From Phaeotremella fagi (Eukaryota; Basidiomycota; Tremellomycetes; Tremellales; Phaeotremellaceae), in assembly GCA_001599715.1 (NCBI GenBank), contig BCHU01000002.1, positions 1,736,001-1,800,000 of the forward strand: DNA of 64,000 bases, read 5' to 3'. A program made the position numbers and the translations under genes. Position 1 is the first letter of the stretch. The number at the start of each line of letters is the position of its first letter. Of this stretch, positions 1 to 11,783 are shown piece after piece. A model generated the notes under the pieces. The model saw only the letters and a program-made list of their open reading frames with translations, was not told the DNA's origin and did not search any database.

Positions 1-702
1 ATCTTTCTCCTCCTAGGGTGTTTCACGTCAGCTTTTGGTTGATTCCAATCGGGCTTAGACATTCAGCTGATGAGCACTAACTTTTTTAATCTTGAGTTGA
101 TCTTGAATATCTGATAGTCTGTTATTCAATTTAGAGAAGGTATTGATATGCTGTTGATCCTCTGAGTAGTGTGAGCTGGTTTCCTCGAGCAAGTGTCAGA
201 AGCTCACCCCATGCAACCTCGATTCCATCAGCATCTTCGTCTTCTGGAGGTAGCTAGGAGCGGGTGTATCAGCTATCACTCATTTAGATGATCTAGGTGT
301 AGCTGCTACTCACTAAACTCATAGTGTGTGTATGTATAAAGTAGAATGTAGAATGGAAGGTTTGAAATGTTAAAGTGATTTCTTCCAATTGCAACTTGGC
401 GATTAGCTAAACCTCTGTGGCAAAATGGTTCACTTTCCTGCAAAGATGAGAAGCCTAGAAGAGTCAAATCTACCATCGAGTCCTTGTCGTGTGGACAATA
501 AACTATACTGAATTCTGCTATTCACTTGTCAGAGACAGGCTCTCAAATGCTCTGACTACTCAGGTTGCCCTAATAATTAACATCCCTCGTGAAACCTAAC
601 AACAAGTGGAATATGGTCCTCCGCCATAGACAACGTACTGTCTAGCGCAAGGAGCTTCTACGGTATTGACTAAATCCAAATTGCCCATCCATAGAGTATA
701 CA
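1..702. other. No gene recognised
   Basis: I found no convincing coding exon on either strand, no RNA gene and no repeat. It may hold the 3' end or flank of a gene outside the window. It borders the 3' end of the small minus-strand ORF at 703-1083. Confidence 0.4.
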
Positions 703-1083
703 TCAAATACTCTGATCAGGCTTATCATCAAATTTAACAACTTTGAAGCTTTTTCTCGAGCTCAACTTTGGCAGATTCGTTCCTGAACCACCAGTTTCCC
801 CACCACCAACATCTTCCGCCTGCTTAGGTCCATTAACAATAGTCCAACTAATAACATCAGATCTCGACAACAAATATTCATTTCTTTTCATATAAAAACT
901 TATACCACTGTGGAGTGTACCTAATCTAGCTCCATCTTCTACTATTTGGTTGAGAATGCTTTTGAATTGAGCTTCATCTTTCGTGGAATATTTCTCTGAA
1001 TCCCGATCAACGTCGACGGTTAGGATTACTTCTTCGGTATCTTCTTTGGGGGTGCAGTAGATTGTGAAATGAGTTTGAGACAT
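703..1083 (-). CDS. Small hypothetical protein, 126 aa
   Basis: A single uninterrupted minus-strand ORF from an ATG at 1083 to a stop at 703. I do not recognise the family. The sequence begins MSQTHFTIYCTPKEDTEEV, is mixed alpha/beta in character over about residues 1-85, then has a Gly-rich linker (GGGETGGSG) and a basic tail. No signal peptide, membrane segment or known motif is visible. It lies next to the 1.3-11 kb metabolic cluster but nothing shows that it belongs to it. It could be a lineage-restricted gene or a remnant. Existence as a gene rests only on ORF length and non-repetitive composition. Confidence 0.45.
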   Translation of the reverse strand: MSQTHFTIYCTPKEDTEEVILTVDVDRDSEKYSTKDEAQFKSILNQIVEDGARLGTLHSGISFYMKRNEYLLSRSDVISWTIVNGPKQAEDVGGGETGGSGTNLPKLSSRKSFKVVKFDDKPDQSI

Positions 1084-1291
1084 TGGTGAGTTTGTTCCAG
1101 AAAGGTAAAGAGATATCTGCTAGCAAATGATAGGCATGATCAATACACGAATGGTCTTCGACTGGACACTTCTATTGGAAGACTTGGTATGACTTCTTCT
1201 TGCCGAAAGACTCCCTTTTTACGCATGAATTGATTCATGTTTTCGCGTAGGCTCCATGCTCACAAAAGCTGGTCCATCAACTCAGGAAGTG

Positions 1292-1670
1292 TTATCTATT
1301 GGCTATACTATTAAAATAGATGCCTTCAAAGAAAACATTCACTTCATCAATGCTGATTGACTCGCTTGACCTCTTAATGTAATCTGCAAAATCATGTGTC
1401 AAGTTATTATCAAGGCCAGGCATCGTCCACCACATTCTTATAGGGTTGAGTTGATCGGTAATGACTGAAGGAAGCATCTAAAGAAAAGATAAGATAATTG
1501 ATAGTGTGGTAGCTGTGAAAGTAGACCGACCACCATTGGATTGTGCCATCCCCACTGATCGCCACCGATAACGTCAAGCGGTATCAAAATGTCGTCCACC
1601 TACAGTCACAGTTAGTTAAACCGCCTTCAACTTTGTTGATACCGACTATACTTTCAATGTCAAATGTCAT
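1292..1670 (-). CDS. Putative small spliced protein antisense to a regulator start
   Basis: The last exon (1292-1477) is an open frame beginning MLPSVITDQLNPIRMWW. Upstream on the same strand an in-frame stretch encodes VDDILIPLDVIGGDQWGWHN, bordered by a CTAAC branch site and an acceptor ending in CTGTAG. It can be joined in phase to a start ATG at 1670 (MTFDIESI) through a GTCGGT donor. This would give a protein of roughly 90 aa. The start codon falls inside the first codons of the plus-strand Zn2Cys6 gene, so one of the two 5' ends may be wrong. The family is unknown; this is a tentative model. Confidence 0.3.
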
Positions 1671-3777
1671 TCATAATACAATCCAAGGCGTCTTCTTCTG
1701 CATCTTCCCCTAGAACAGATGGTAATTCTCCAGAGAAGAAAATCAAAACTAGGTCTAGAGCTGGTTGTTTGATCTGTCGAACCCGAAGGATCAAGTGTGA
1801 TCTAAGTACGTTACCATCGACTACATCAACTAACATCCTCCACAGCTCATCCTGAGTGTCTACGATGTATCAAATATGGGGCTGAGGTGGGTTCTTGAAT
1901 ACTGAGCACTCACTGATAATCCAAGTGTCAATATCCGAAAATCAAGACCTATGAGAAAGAAGAGATAGACAAGGCTTTAGCGGGACGGCATCATTCATCA
2001 ACGACGATGATAACTCGTAAACGCCCTTCGCAAGATATCAACGGCTCATCTTTGGGAAGAAGAATCCGTAATGAGATCTCTTCTGATCGACACACTCTCT
2101 CATCACGACCTGTCAACCAGGAAGAAGTTGGATCTATCGAGACGTTGATCGCCTTGTGTCGACAAACTAGAATGGGAGCATTTTATCGTCAACCAATGGA
2201 ACCACCGGACTTTCTGAAGAATCTATGTTCTGATCCGGAAGAACTTCGATGTGTAAGCTATTCTCCTCAGACGAGATATCCAATTGAACGGGTGGTTTAG
2301 CTTCATCACTGTCTAACTTATTCGCTTTCGATCATAGTTGTGAACGAAGAACGGAACCCCTGGGTTGAACATATCGCTCCGCTGTTTCTTTTCCCATCGG
2401 GGATCTGTCCGTTGAGCGAGGAAGCTCTTCGTTATGCCATGCTGGCATTCGGAGCTACTCATCTGTCTTTGTGAGTCTACATCAGCAACATTGTTGACAA
2501 TTTCTGCAGTTTACAAAGGCATCGTCCCCCTACTGAAGCTGAATCCCATAAAACACGTTCTCTAGCTAAGGAGTATAGAAATCAAGCAATCCAACGTCTG
2601 AGAGCAGGAGCTCAGATACCTCAAGAGCGTAGGAGTGATGTGTTTCTGGCTGCAGCTTTGATTGTACTCGTCAATGATGTAAGTTGTTGTCTTTGGAAAC
2701 CTTCTGATGATATAGATATGCTCAGCCGAATCGAAATGGAGGGAAGTATGGAGATTCGTTGGTGTTTCTGTCAGGGAGCGTGGAGGGTTCAAAGCGAGTT
2801 TATGGCCTCAAGTGGAAAGTTGGGCTGGTGTTTCTTCTGCAACAACTTTACCACCGCCTAGTCCCGTTGCACGATGTTTGATTGAACATCTCGCAGTCAT
2901 GGAGCTCTTCGGTGGGTGTTCCTACCGTTTTGAACTAATTCTTCAGTGTGTTGGACGACAGGCGGCTCATCAGGATTGCCAAGTGAGAATGTTTGGTGGG
3001 GAGAATTAGGGACTTATGGTTCAACGCAGCATGATGTAAGTGACACTTTTTTGATGTCACTGACGGAATTCTAGTGGGAATCAGTTGAAAGAGCGACGGG
3101 CATGGATCGAGTTCTCATAGGAATCGCTTTCGACATCACGCTAAGATTGGAAGAATTGCGGTCAATGGAAAGGTTGGAAGGACCGTTCAACGTTCAAGAC
3201 TATATCACTCCTACGATGCCGGAACTAGATGATATCCTTTTCCTCAGTGATCTCGATAGACAAAGACATAATCTCGGTTTACACGTCCAAAGACTTCGTA
3301 ATGAACTTCAGAGATGGAGGTCGAACATGCCAATCAGTTGTTCCAGCCCTCGAGTTCAACTTGGTTCCCTAGCTCTGTGGCACACTTGCAACATCATCAT
3401 CATGAAGGATATCTTCAAACAACGTCGTGTCGAACCTGATATTCAATCTAGTGCAGCTGCCATACTCGAATTATGTTCTGAGGTGGAGGCGAAATGTGAA
3501 TATCTCAACTGGGTGAGTAGTCTTTCCATCATCTGTCAATTCGACTGACGTAAGGTAGCCGTTGTTGGTAGCTGGATCCATGTTGGTAACCAAGCCAACT
3601 CGAGAAAGAGCGAAACGTTTGTTGAGGAATTTCTCTTATCAATGCTGTTTTGAAGTGGACGTTATTGAGGCTGTACTCAATGCTAGTTGGGAAAGGGCTG
3701 ATGAAGGGAGAGACGATGCTGCTTGTCATTGGACGGAGATTTTGATCGAAGAAGGTTTTCCTGTGCTTCTGGCCTGA
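1664..3777 (+). CDS. Zn2Cys6 fungal transcription factor (cluster regulator 1)
   Basis: A nuclear GAL4-type regulator. Exon 1 encodes a basic leader (SPEKKIKTRSRAG) and GCLICRTRRIKCDL. After a 40-nt intron (1806-1845) it continues THPECLRCIKYGAE, and the sixth cysteine comes after a second short intron (C-x2-C-x6-C-x5-C-x2-C-x6-C). Later exons carry helical segments typical of the fungal-specific regulatory domain, for example around 3102-3548 (TPTMPELDDILFLSDLDRQR) and a last exon at about 3562-3777. Several introns interrupt the middle, so internal borders are approximate. It is separated by only 136 bp from the convergent MFS permease. It is one of two regulators flanking the permease/monooxygenase pair and is a candidate for controlling it. 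Its ligand is unknown. Confidence 0.85.
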
Positions 3778-3913
3778 AGGTTTCTCATCACATTCATTCT
3801 TTATTATGTCAACTATCACTACCGTATCTACAATGTCAATACTGTATACTACCAAGATATCACTTCCAACCGCGTCACCCTACTTTGTGATTGTAATCTC
3901 CTCCTTTGATCCT

Positions 3914-5740
3914 CTACAAGATGTATCGGAAATCAGGTTGCTCAAAGTCGGTCAAATCTCTGCTAGCAGCGTCCTCAGGTTGAACCCATTTTTCTGGTTC
4001 AGTCTCCTGTCGTCTATCTCTTTGTCGATTAGCATACATGTTGACGAGTCTCATTAAGATCAAGATAATGAGAGAGGCACCGTAAAAGATTGAAACCATA
4101 CTTTTTCCCAAGCGATAAACCGGAGCATCAGACGCTCTGAAACATTGTGGTCCGATCCAATTTCCTATTCCGTAGGCGATAATCTGGACTCCCGAGACTG
4201 TAGCTTTCTTGGTGTAACCGATGGTATTGTTTGAGATCAAGGTCATGACTAAACCCCAAGCTGCTCCTGATGTACCTATACAATAATCTGTTCGAGGTCA
4301 ATAAACACAGTTCGATGGATGTAGAGTAGGAGGTGGCACTTACAACCAAAAAGTAAAACTCCACTTAGTGACTGATCAGCGAATAGCATGATCAAACCTC
4401 CCATGAAAGGTATGGCGATACAGAGGAAAGCGAAGGAAGTTCGATCTCTGAATCTATCGGAGAGATGCATGATGGTGAGTTTAGTCGTAATATCCACAGC
4501 TCCGTTGGGCATGTTCAATAGAAGAGCGTGTCGAGAGTCGTAACCGAAAGATTTGATGATGAGAGAACCAAAAGTTCCAATACCACCCTATATCAAGTCT
4601 GTCAGTTCAGATTCTCTGTAGGGTTCAAAGAATCCACTCACATTTGGAATGTTCATGAATGCGGAGAACAAGAAAATGAGATAGGTTCTAGGGTCCATGA
4701 AAGCTTCTCTGAACTGATACCATTGCCAAACGTAATTTCCTGCTCCCTGAGAATTGCTCATGAGACGATCGACTGGGTGATTCAGTCAGCTACATACAGT
4801 ATTGAAGGTCTTGCTGAAACTCACCAGCAATAGATTTCTCCCTTGAGCTAAGCCACTTGACATTGCTTTGGTTATCTGGCATGAAGTACAGGTAGAAACA
4901 GCCAGTGACTACGGTGATGGCACCGAAGAGGATATAAAGGATTTTCCAAGACGCTATGGCGGTTTCTGTAGTTCCACTGAGTCCGAAGGCAATAGCTGCG
5001 CAGACGATCGTAGCAATACTGTTGAGATAGGTCAACTATGAGTCGTAATTTCTTGACATACCCGTTGGCACCTAGCCACATGCCCATACGACCAGCTTGT
5101 TCATTTGCACGATACCACATTGAAGTCATCAAGAGGAAAGCAGGAGTTATAATCGCCTCAAACCTGTAGTATGTCACGATATCAGTAGAAGTTAGGAAAT
5201 TGGAGGAGAGAAGACCTACATTCCCAAAAGGAATCGACAGGTAATGAGGCCACCGTACGAACTAGCTGTCGCGTGCATCGCCAAAACGATACCCCAGCAA
5301 ATGATGCAGACAGAGGTCAATTTACCAATCGGGAGTTTCTTGAGCATATAGGTGAACGGAAATTCGGCGAGTAAGAATCCAGCATAAAAGATCGATCTGT
5401 GTTCATTGTTAGTGAAAAGTAACAAGCGAAACTCTCCAACTCACGAAACCCAAGAATAATTGTCACCGACCAAATTCGCATCAGTCGTGATACCCATCAA
5501 CGAGGCATAGTTGAGAGTAGATTTATCTGCGTATTGAATAGCGTAAATCCATACCAACATTGGCATAAGTCTCAAGTCAATTTTCCTCAAGACACTGTGT
5601 GATTCTTCAGGTGTATAGTCAACATGTTCGAGACCTGCTGAAATGTCTACAATGTCACGACGACCTTTGACCTCTTTAACATCGTGGTTGGAGGCTTCAA
5701 GGTAGTGCTTATCATCTTCGATTTCTGGTGTTGAAGGCAT
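3914..5740 (-). CDS. MFS permease, anion:cation symporter (allantoate/nicotinate type)
   Basis: A plasma-membrane carrier of the major facilitator superfamily, anion:cation symporter (DAL5/TNA1-like) family. The start at 5740 gives a hydrophilic N-terminus followed by LRKIDLRLMPMLVWIYAIQY and ADKSTLNYASLMGI, the family hallmark (RKIDxRxxP, then DKxxLxxA). Further transmembrane segments follow, including FLLAEFPFTYMLKKLPIGK, GLITCRFLLGM, IIAYGIGNWIGPQCF and the last helix before a charged tail. At least six short introns break the frame. It is transcribed divergently from the flavin monooxygenase, and the two share the palindromic promoter element at 5881-5903. The substrate is likely a small carboxylate or ureide by family; the sequence does not fix which one. 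Confidence 0.88.
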
Positions 5741-5880
5741 TGTGAGATTGTTGATGGTATGCTGTCAAGAACGTGAGTCGTTGAAGTGGATGTTTGCGTG
5801 CTACTTATATTGCTTCAGAACGGTAAGTCAAAATCAGAACGGCTACTTAGAAGATAGCCTACTAAGATAAAGATCTGAGG

Positions 5881-5903
5881 TTTGATTACCGGCGGTAATC
5901 AAA
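5881..5903. promoter_or_regulatory. Perfect 23-bp palindrome with CCG-N-CGG core, candidate Zn2Cys6 operator
   Basis: Eleven-base arms TTTGATTACCG (5881-5891) and CGGTAATCAAA (5893-5903) are exact reverse complements around a single G at 5892. CGG triplets in opposite orientation are the usual contact points of Zn2Cys6 dimers. The element sits in the divergent promoter between the MFS permease (start 5740) and the monooxygenase (start 5929 or 5998), in a cluster with two Zn2Cys6 genes. A partial second copy follows at 5907-5920. Confidence 0.7.
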
Positions 5904-5906
5904 AGC

Positions 5907-5920
5907 ACCGACGGTAATCA
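5907..5920. promoter_or_regulatory. Second partial copy of the operator (ACCGACGGTAATCA)
   Basis: The core CCG-N-CGG and the right arm CGGTAATCA are repeated exactly, 17 bp downstream of the first element, while the left arm is degenerate. Repetition at a spacing of about one and a half helical turns supports a real binding site. Confidence 0.55.
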
Positions 5921-5997
5921 TCAAGTTCATGTCTGATATACTTGTTCGAAGCCAAGATCAAGTTCAATATTCTCGTCAACACTTCAACATCGTCACT

Positions 5998-8065
5998 ATG
6001 CCTATTGCTACTTACATCAGTACCCCGACTAAATCCTCTCATAACAATGACTATACAGTCCTTGAACAACCGATGGGTACAGGTCGCCACATCAAGGTCA
6101 TTACGATCGGAGCAGGAGCCTCAGGTTTGAATCTCCAACATGAACTAGATATCCAATTCCCCCCAAACCTCGTCGAACATGTTATCTACGACAAGAATCC
6201 CGCCATTGGAGGAACATGGTTCGAGAACAAGTAAGCGTTCTTCATGTCTTTCTCCTACTGATCCATTAGATACCCAGGTTGCGCGTGTGACATCCCATCA
6301 GTCAATTATCAATTCACCTGGAATCCAGCAGAATGGACTCAATACTATTCACCTGCTCCAGAGATTCTATCGTATTTCCAGAAAACAGCAGAGAAATTCA
6401 ATCTCGCTAGAAACGTTCGTTTGAATCATACTCTCGTTGGAGCCAAGTGGGATGAAGATGAGAAAATGTGGCATGTCCGTCTTCAACGTGGTGACGATCC
6501 TGAAGATATCGTTGAAGATCAAGGTCATGTGCTGGTGAATGCTACAGGTGTTTTAAAGTAGGTTTGTTTGGCGACTGAACTGATTGAGAATTAGTAAATG
6601 GACATGGCCAGATATCGAGGGTCGAGAAACTTTCAAAGGTCCTATGTGTCATTCAGCAGCTTACGACGACACTATGGATCTAAAGGGCAAAAGAGTGGCA
6701 GTCATCGGTTCTGGTTCTTCAGGTATTCAAATTGTACCCAAGATTTTACCAGGTAAGTGAATCCTTTCCACCATTCAATCAAACACTGAAATGCAATCAA
6801 CAATAACAGAGGTGAAATCTATGGTAACATTCGTTCGTACACCCACATGGATCACCGCAGGATTCGCCCAACGTTTTGCCGGTGAAAACGGAGCCAATTT
6901 CTTTTACTCTGAAGAACAAAGAAGAATTTTTAGAGAGGAACCAGAACGATATCTGATGTATAGAAAGAATATCGAATCGGAACTTAACGCTCGATTCAAA
7001 ATGTCTTTGTTGGGTACAACTGAGCAACTTGAGACTCTTAGTTTTGCTGATGCAGAGATGAGAAAGAAGTTGGCTAGTAAACCTGAAATCGCTGATGTTA
7101 TTGTTCCGTAAGTGGAATTTCGAATTGAAGCTATACATTGTATTGACGGAATCATGCTATAGAACTAAATTCGCCGTCGGTTGTAGAAGACCAACACCAG
7201 GAAGTGGATATCTAGAAGCCCTTTGTGATCCAAAAGTCACAGTCATCCCAACGTCTATCGACTATATCGATGAAAAAGGATTATTCGCCAATGGTCAATA
7301 TCACGAATTAGACGTGATCATCTGTGCGACTGGTTTCGATGTCTCCTGGCGTCCACGATATCCTTTAACCGGAAAAGGTGGTCTGGATTTGAAAGAGGCT
7401 TGGTCGAATGGTGCCGTGAATTATTTATCAGTCATGACACCAAACTTCCCCAACTACTATAGTAAGTCCACAGTGGGACAGGTTTTTGGTGATTCGCTCA
7501 CCAAAGCCCTAATAGCCTTCATGGGACCATACGCGCCATACGGTCATGCCTCCGTTCTACCACTCACCGAACATTACGCTAAATACCTCTGTCAGATCAT
7601 TCGTAAAATGTCTTATGAAGGCGTTACATCTTTAGAACCTAAACAAAAGGCCACTGATGATTGGATGGAACATCGTCGAACTTTCATGCCTAGAACAACT
7701 TGGGCCGGAGATTGTCGTTCATGGTTCAAACAAGGTTGTGCACCTGGTGACGTGATGATGTGGCCTGGTTCAAGATTGGTGAGTAATGCTTTTCTTACGG
7801 TTTTACTCCGATAGTATGAACTGTGGGTTGATGACTAATTATGCTTTTTCAGCATTTCTTTGCCACAATGGATAAAGTCAATTTTGAAGATTTCGAGTTG
7901 ACTTATACCAATCGTAACCGATTCGAATATTTGGGTAACGGATTTCACGCGAGAGATCTTGATGGTCGTGATACGAGTTATTATATGGGTCGTCTTCCTG
8001 GATTCGAAGACGACGTCCAACCGGAATATTCTGATGATAAGATTGGAGCCTTCCTTCGTCAGTGA
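5998..8065 (+). CDS. Flavin monooxygenase, Baeyer-Villiger type (class B)
   Basis: An FAD- and NADPH-dependent monooxygenase. Near the N-terminus VITIGAGASGLNL is the FAD Rossmann motif (GxGxxG); after two introns VAVIGSGSSGIQIVP is the NADPH Rossmann motif. Between them FKGPMCHSAAYD matches the Baeyer-Villiger fingerprint FxGxxxHxxxW[P/D], except that Tyr replaces Trp. GGTWFENKYPGCACDIPSVNY is the other hallmark of the cyclohexanone-monooxygenase-like group. The last exon begins at HFFATMDKVNFEDF and ends at 8065. The start may be the ATG at 5929 (23 residues longer) or at 5998; I prefer 5998 (MPIATYIST) because the extra segment lies close to the operator and looks non-conserved. It is divergent from the MFS permease, so import and oxidation of one substrate is a plausible joint role. 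The substrate is unknown. Confidence 0.88.
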
Positions 8066-8181
8066 TACAGTCAACGTTCGTTTCCATAGAGAATCTCATT
8101 CCATACGCAAACATGCATTTCATTTCGTGTCTACTTCATTAAAACAAGTTTCTATCACTCGGCAGCGACAGTCCTTAGGTT

Positions 8182-10812
8182 CTACCACCAAGATGGCTCT
8201 TGGTTATCGTTATTACCACCGAAGTTGAAGATGTTGAGCGGATTCGAGTTATTGAATCCAAACAAATTAGTTGGGTCGAAAGGTTCAAACAAGCCAAAAT
8301 CCGTTTCTTCTCTTGATCCTCCAGGATCGGATGAAGCCACCTCACCGGAACCACCATCGAAAATGAACGCAAAATCGTTGTCAACGAGGTTGTCAGTCTC
8401 GTTTGTAGAATTCTGAGTGACAACTGTGGGTTCTGTGATAGGTTCGTTTTGTTCAGGTCCGACGTTGTCCGGTGAAGGGACGTCTTCGTATCCTCTTGGA
8501 GCTTCTTGTGCCCTCTCTTCTAATCTGGCTACTATCGATGAAAGAAGACGAGCATGTAAGAGGGCTAGATCAGTCGGTTCCTCCATAGCTTCTTCGTAAT
8601 TCGACGCAACTTGTTCAACAAGTTGACAAGTTGATAAACAATAGGATGAAAGATTAGAATTGTGTTCTCCTGGTAGATAAGAAAGCTACCGTAATGTTAG
8701 TGAAATCTTAGTTTGAACTTACTCTCCACATGAATATTGCTGCTAGATCCGGTAAAATCGACATGGTATCAGGTAAAGCCCTTAACAATTTAACTTGAAA
8801 AACTCCGTATTCAGTCAGGATCTGACGAGCACTATGAAGACAAGCCCATAGAGGTGAAAGACCATCTGAAGTGGGGATAGTCACCTGTTGTCCACGTTGT
8901 TCGACTAGTATAACGTCTTGAAGTACGAATGAACAAACATGAAGTTGAATGGAATGTTGCCACAACCGCATAACTCTTAGTGGAGTCTCCGAATCTGAAC
9001 GCGTGAATTGAACAGATCTTTCCACTTCGTTAGCCCAATGAGTGTACCAACTTCTGAGATCTTGTTGTACTTTGTTTACCAGTGCCAACGAAAGTTGAAG
9101 TTTGGTTTGTGAATCTGGATCTGATTCGAAAAGAGTTTTGATGAGAGCTAACTCGTCACGATATCTCGATTGGATTCGACGACTTTCGACTGAAGCAACG
9201 ACAAATACGTCCTCAGCTCTGGCTCCTGGTTGATAATGCCAAGTAGGACTATATGTTAGTTAGGAATTCAACCGTCGCTCACCATTGGGCAATCAAAGGA
9301 TCGTTTGACGGCATACTGAATGATTTGAAGAATTGTAATCCCTGTACTCGATCTTGTACGAATACAGCTAACCAAGTTCTCTGTCTCGAGCGCCACCAGT
9401 GATTCTCCAGTGGACTTCTCAAATGAGAAGTGTTCGGTGGAGGTTTGGCCCCTAAATCCAGATCCATCGCCAGTCGAGCTGCATACCCCATTCGAAGATA
9501 GGCTAAACTATCATCAACATGTTTCCAAGTGGAGAGGATGAAAAAGGCTTGAACGTCTTCCAGACTGCCTGAACCGTCGATGAACGAGGTTGTTGCGAAG
9601 TTGACAGCGAGGACACTGATTTGTTCATATGTATATGGTGGAAATTGTGTCCTTTCAGTCATTGGATTGGTTATCGGCGATTGTTTCTGATTGAGTAAAG
9701 TTGAAACGCATAGAATAGCGGTGAACAGGAAGGCCGACCGACTTCGTATAGAGTCTTTTTATCAGTTCAACGTGCATTGGATTTGGACTCACCGTAGGTA
9801 TCGTATTTAGGATCCAGTAAACCAGACCAGATATTCTGATGAGTCATAAAACTTTTTGTGATAATAAGCTAAATACTCTAGACATCCCTTACGTACTAAT
9901 CGAAAAGAGACCTCGCCACATGTTCAGAAAGATATCCTGAGTTAACAGGATCTTCACTCAAATTCGTTCTCTTCCTCAATCGTGATGGATGGATGGGAGC
10001 TGGTACAGGTAATTTGGATCCAGATTTCAAAGGTCCAACGGGTTCTAGCATGTTTCGCATAGATAATGCCATACCAGGTTGATTTCTGGATTGGACACCA
10101 CGGTTACGATGATGTCTTTTAGAGGAAGATGAATGTGAGGTGTCATTGAGAAATGTGAAGGTCGCTCCTCGACGTCTTCCTTCGGTCAGACCTGATCGGG
10201 TTAGTGATGGATCAACAAAGTCAACTTACCAGGAGAGGGAGCTGTGAAATCACCCGCTCGATCTGTGAGTGTCGATAAAGCTAGACTCTCTTCTCCTTCT
10301 GATTGACTTTCACGATTTTCTTCCGATTGCGAAATCACTTCGACGGACTCTTCGTGCAAACCCGAACTGCTACGGACGTCGACACGTCCTCTGGATTTTG
10401 AATGAGTATCCTCAACACGTGAAGGACGTTTGAAGTTTGCACCGTTGATGTCATGTCTAGAAGTCAAATCAGACTCGAAAGAATATTTGGGATCTGCCAG
10501 AACTCACCTGGGCTTCCTGCCTCGATGATGAGGGACGAATTGACATGAAAGCTGAAGTCTGGCGCATCGATTACAGGTATCAGAACTTGATGGTCCGGGT
10601 ATACAAGCTGTCTTGACTTTACGACACTCCAGACATGCCCTAGAGATGGTGTTAGTCAATCCAAAATGTCTAGAAATTGGTAACTGACGCAGATCGTCTT
10701 GATAGCCGGTGGTTACGTTCCTGGCCACTGGCACTCTGTCGAGGAAACATGTTTTTTTTTGGGATTCTTCTTCGGTGTGAGTATGATTATGAAAGCTGTA
10801 TGTTTCGTTCAT
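8182..10812 (-). CDS. Zn2Cys6 fungal transcription factor (cluster regulator 2)
   Basis: The first exon, from an ATG at 10812, contains ACLECRKVKTAC, a nine-residue loop, then TCNRCARLQLSC (C-x2-C-x6-C-x9-C-x2-C-x6-C), followed by a basic stretch (HHRGRKPR). A disordered, Ser/Glu-rich linker lies at 10201-10467. The central part has the fungal-specific regulatory domain: SEDPVNSGYLSEHVARSLFD, TYEQISVLAVNFATTSFID, and DDSLAYLRMGYAARLAMDLDL with RSPLENHWWRSRQRTWLAVF. The acidic C-terminus, rich in Phe, Asn and Asp (FDPTNLFGFNNSNPLNIFNF), resembles an activation domain. An internal intron before the zinc cluster is possible. It is convergent with the monooxygenase (117 bp between stop codons) and is the second regulator bordering the cluster. 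Confidence 0.88.
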
Positions 10813-11211
10813 CCACTATCTTATCAGGATGATGTGATTGACGACGTTTCACAATGGCAAATCGTTGAGATAAAGATCAGACTGGAGGAGCTCCGTCGGC
10901 TAACACCTTATCAGCTTGTATCTTTGAGTTTTGAATTGTATTTTATCTTCGAGGCATCAAGATCAAGCTGACAGCCTCGAGCATATCATTGATGATGGTT
11001 TCAATTGATGCATGGAAGTACGATGCAGCTTGTCTGATATACAGTATTTGACGATAAGACCAATCGGTTACTGAAGAGCTGAATGCCACATCATTTCAAA
11101 TTAAGATTGAATCGGCGCGTACGCGTGTTGATACTGATATACTGATTGATGATTTTGACTTTGGATCTACTTATAACAATTTAATCTCATTTTATTCACT
11201 TAGATATATAC
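10813..11211. other. Divergent intergenic region
   Basis: About 400 bp between the start of cluster regulator 2 and the putative first exon of the CBS/PB1 gene. It should hold both promoters. I saw no clear copy of the 5881-5903 palindrome and no RNA gene. Confidence 0.4.
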
Positions 11212-11337
11212 ATGTCAAGGATACCATTACCAGCAAACGGAGGCCTACATCATACTTATTCAACACCAGATTCACCAAACATGAATACCAGTAGTCCAGC
11301 AGCTGATACGAGGAAGAAGCAAAGTAAGAGGGATGAG
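11212..11337 (+). other. Putative alternative first coding exon of the CBS/PB1 gene
   Basis: An ATG at 11212 opens 42 codons (MSRIPLPANGG to ADTRKKQSKRDE) ending exactly at a GTGAGT donor in phase 0. The downstream frame has a phase-0 acceptor (AAATTACAG, ending at 12119) directly before SLRKKIESELSRKR. Joining them gives a continuous basic helix, KQSKRDE-SLRKKIESELS, of the kind I recall at the N-terminus of Mug70-like CBS/PB1 proteins. The intron would be 782 bp, long for this genome. The product would lack the Pro/Thr-rich N-terminus encoded from 11784. Confidence 0.5.
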
Positions 11338-11783
11338 GTGAGTCCTCTAATTTCTATCTGTGCGGAATCATGTCATGTTATTTGCTTTTTCTCTTTCTGG
11401 GGGGCGTGGTTTACGCAAGGCGGCGACTCCTTCTATCGTATCTATTGATTGATATCCTCTTGATCTAAGTGGGATGGTATTGATATCTTGAATAAATCGA
11501 GTACATATCAAAAATAGGACTTAAAAAGAGTGCGCACTTGGAATGACCATCCCAAAGGCGAGGAGTGGCTTGCGTTCAAAGGGAATCGAGTGTTGCTACT
11601 GTAGTGCAGGATTGCATCCTAGCTCAAAAAACGTTTCATTCATATTATCATCCTCCATTGTTACCATCATCCTTTACATTCTGTTTTATACAGAAATCAT
11701 CTATCTTGACCATCTTGGTTCATTTTCAAATCTCTTCATCACTCTTGTGATCCGATAACGTCCGAGCTTCCATACAAACAACC

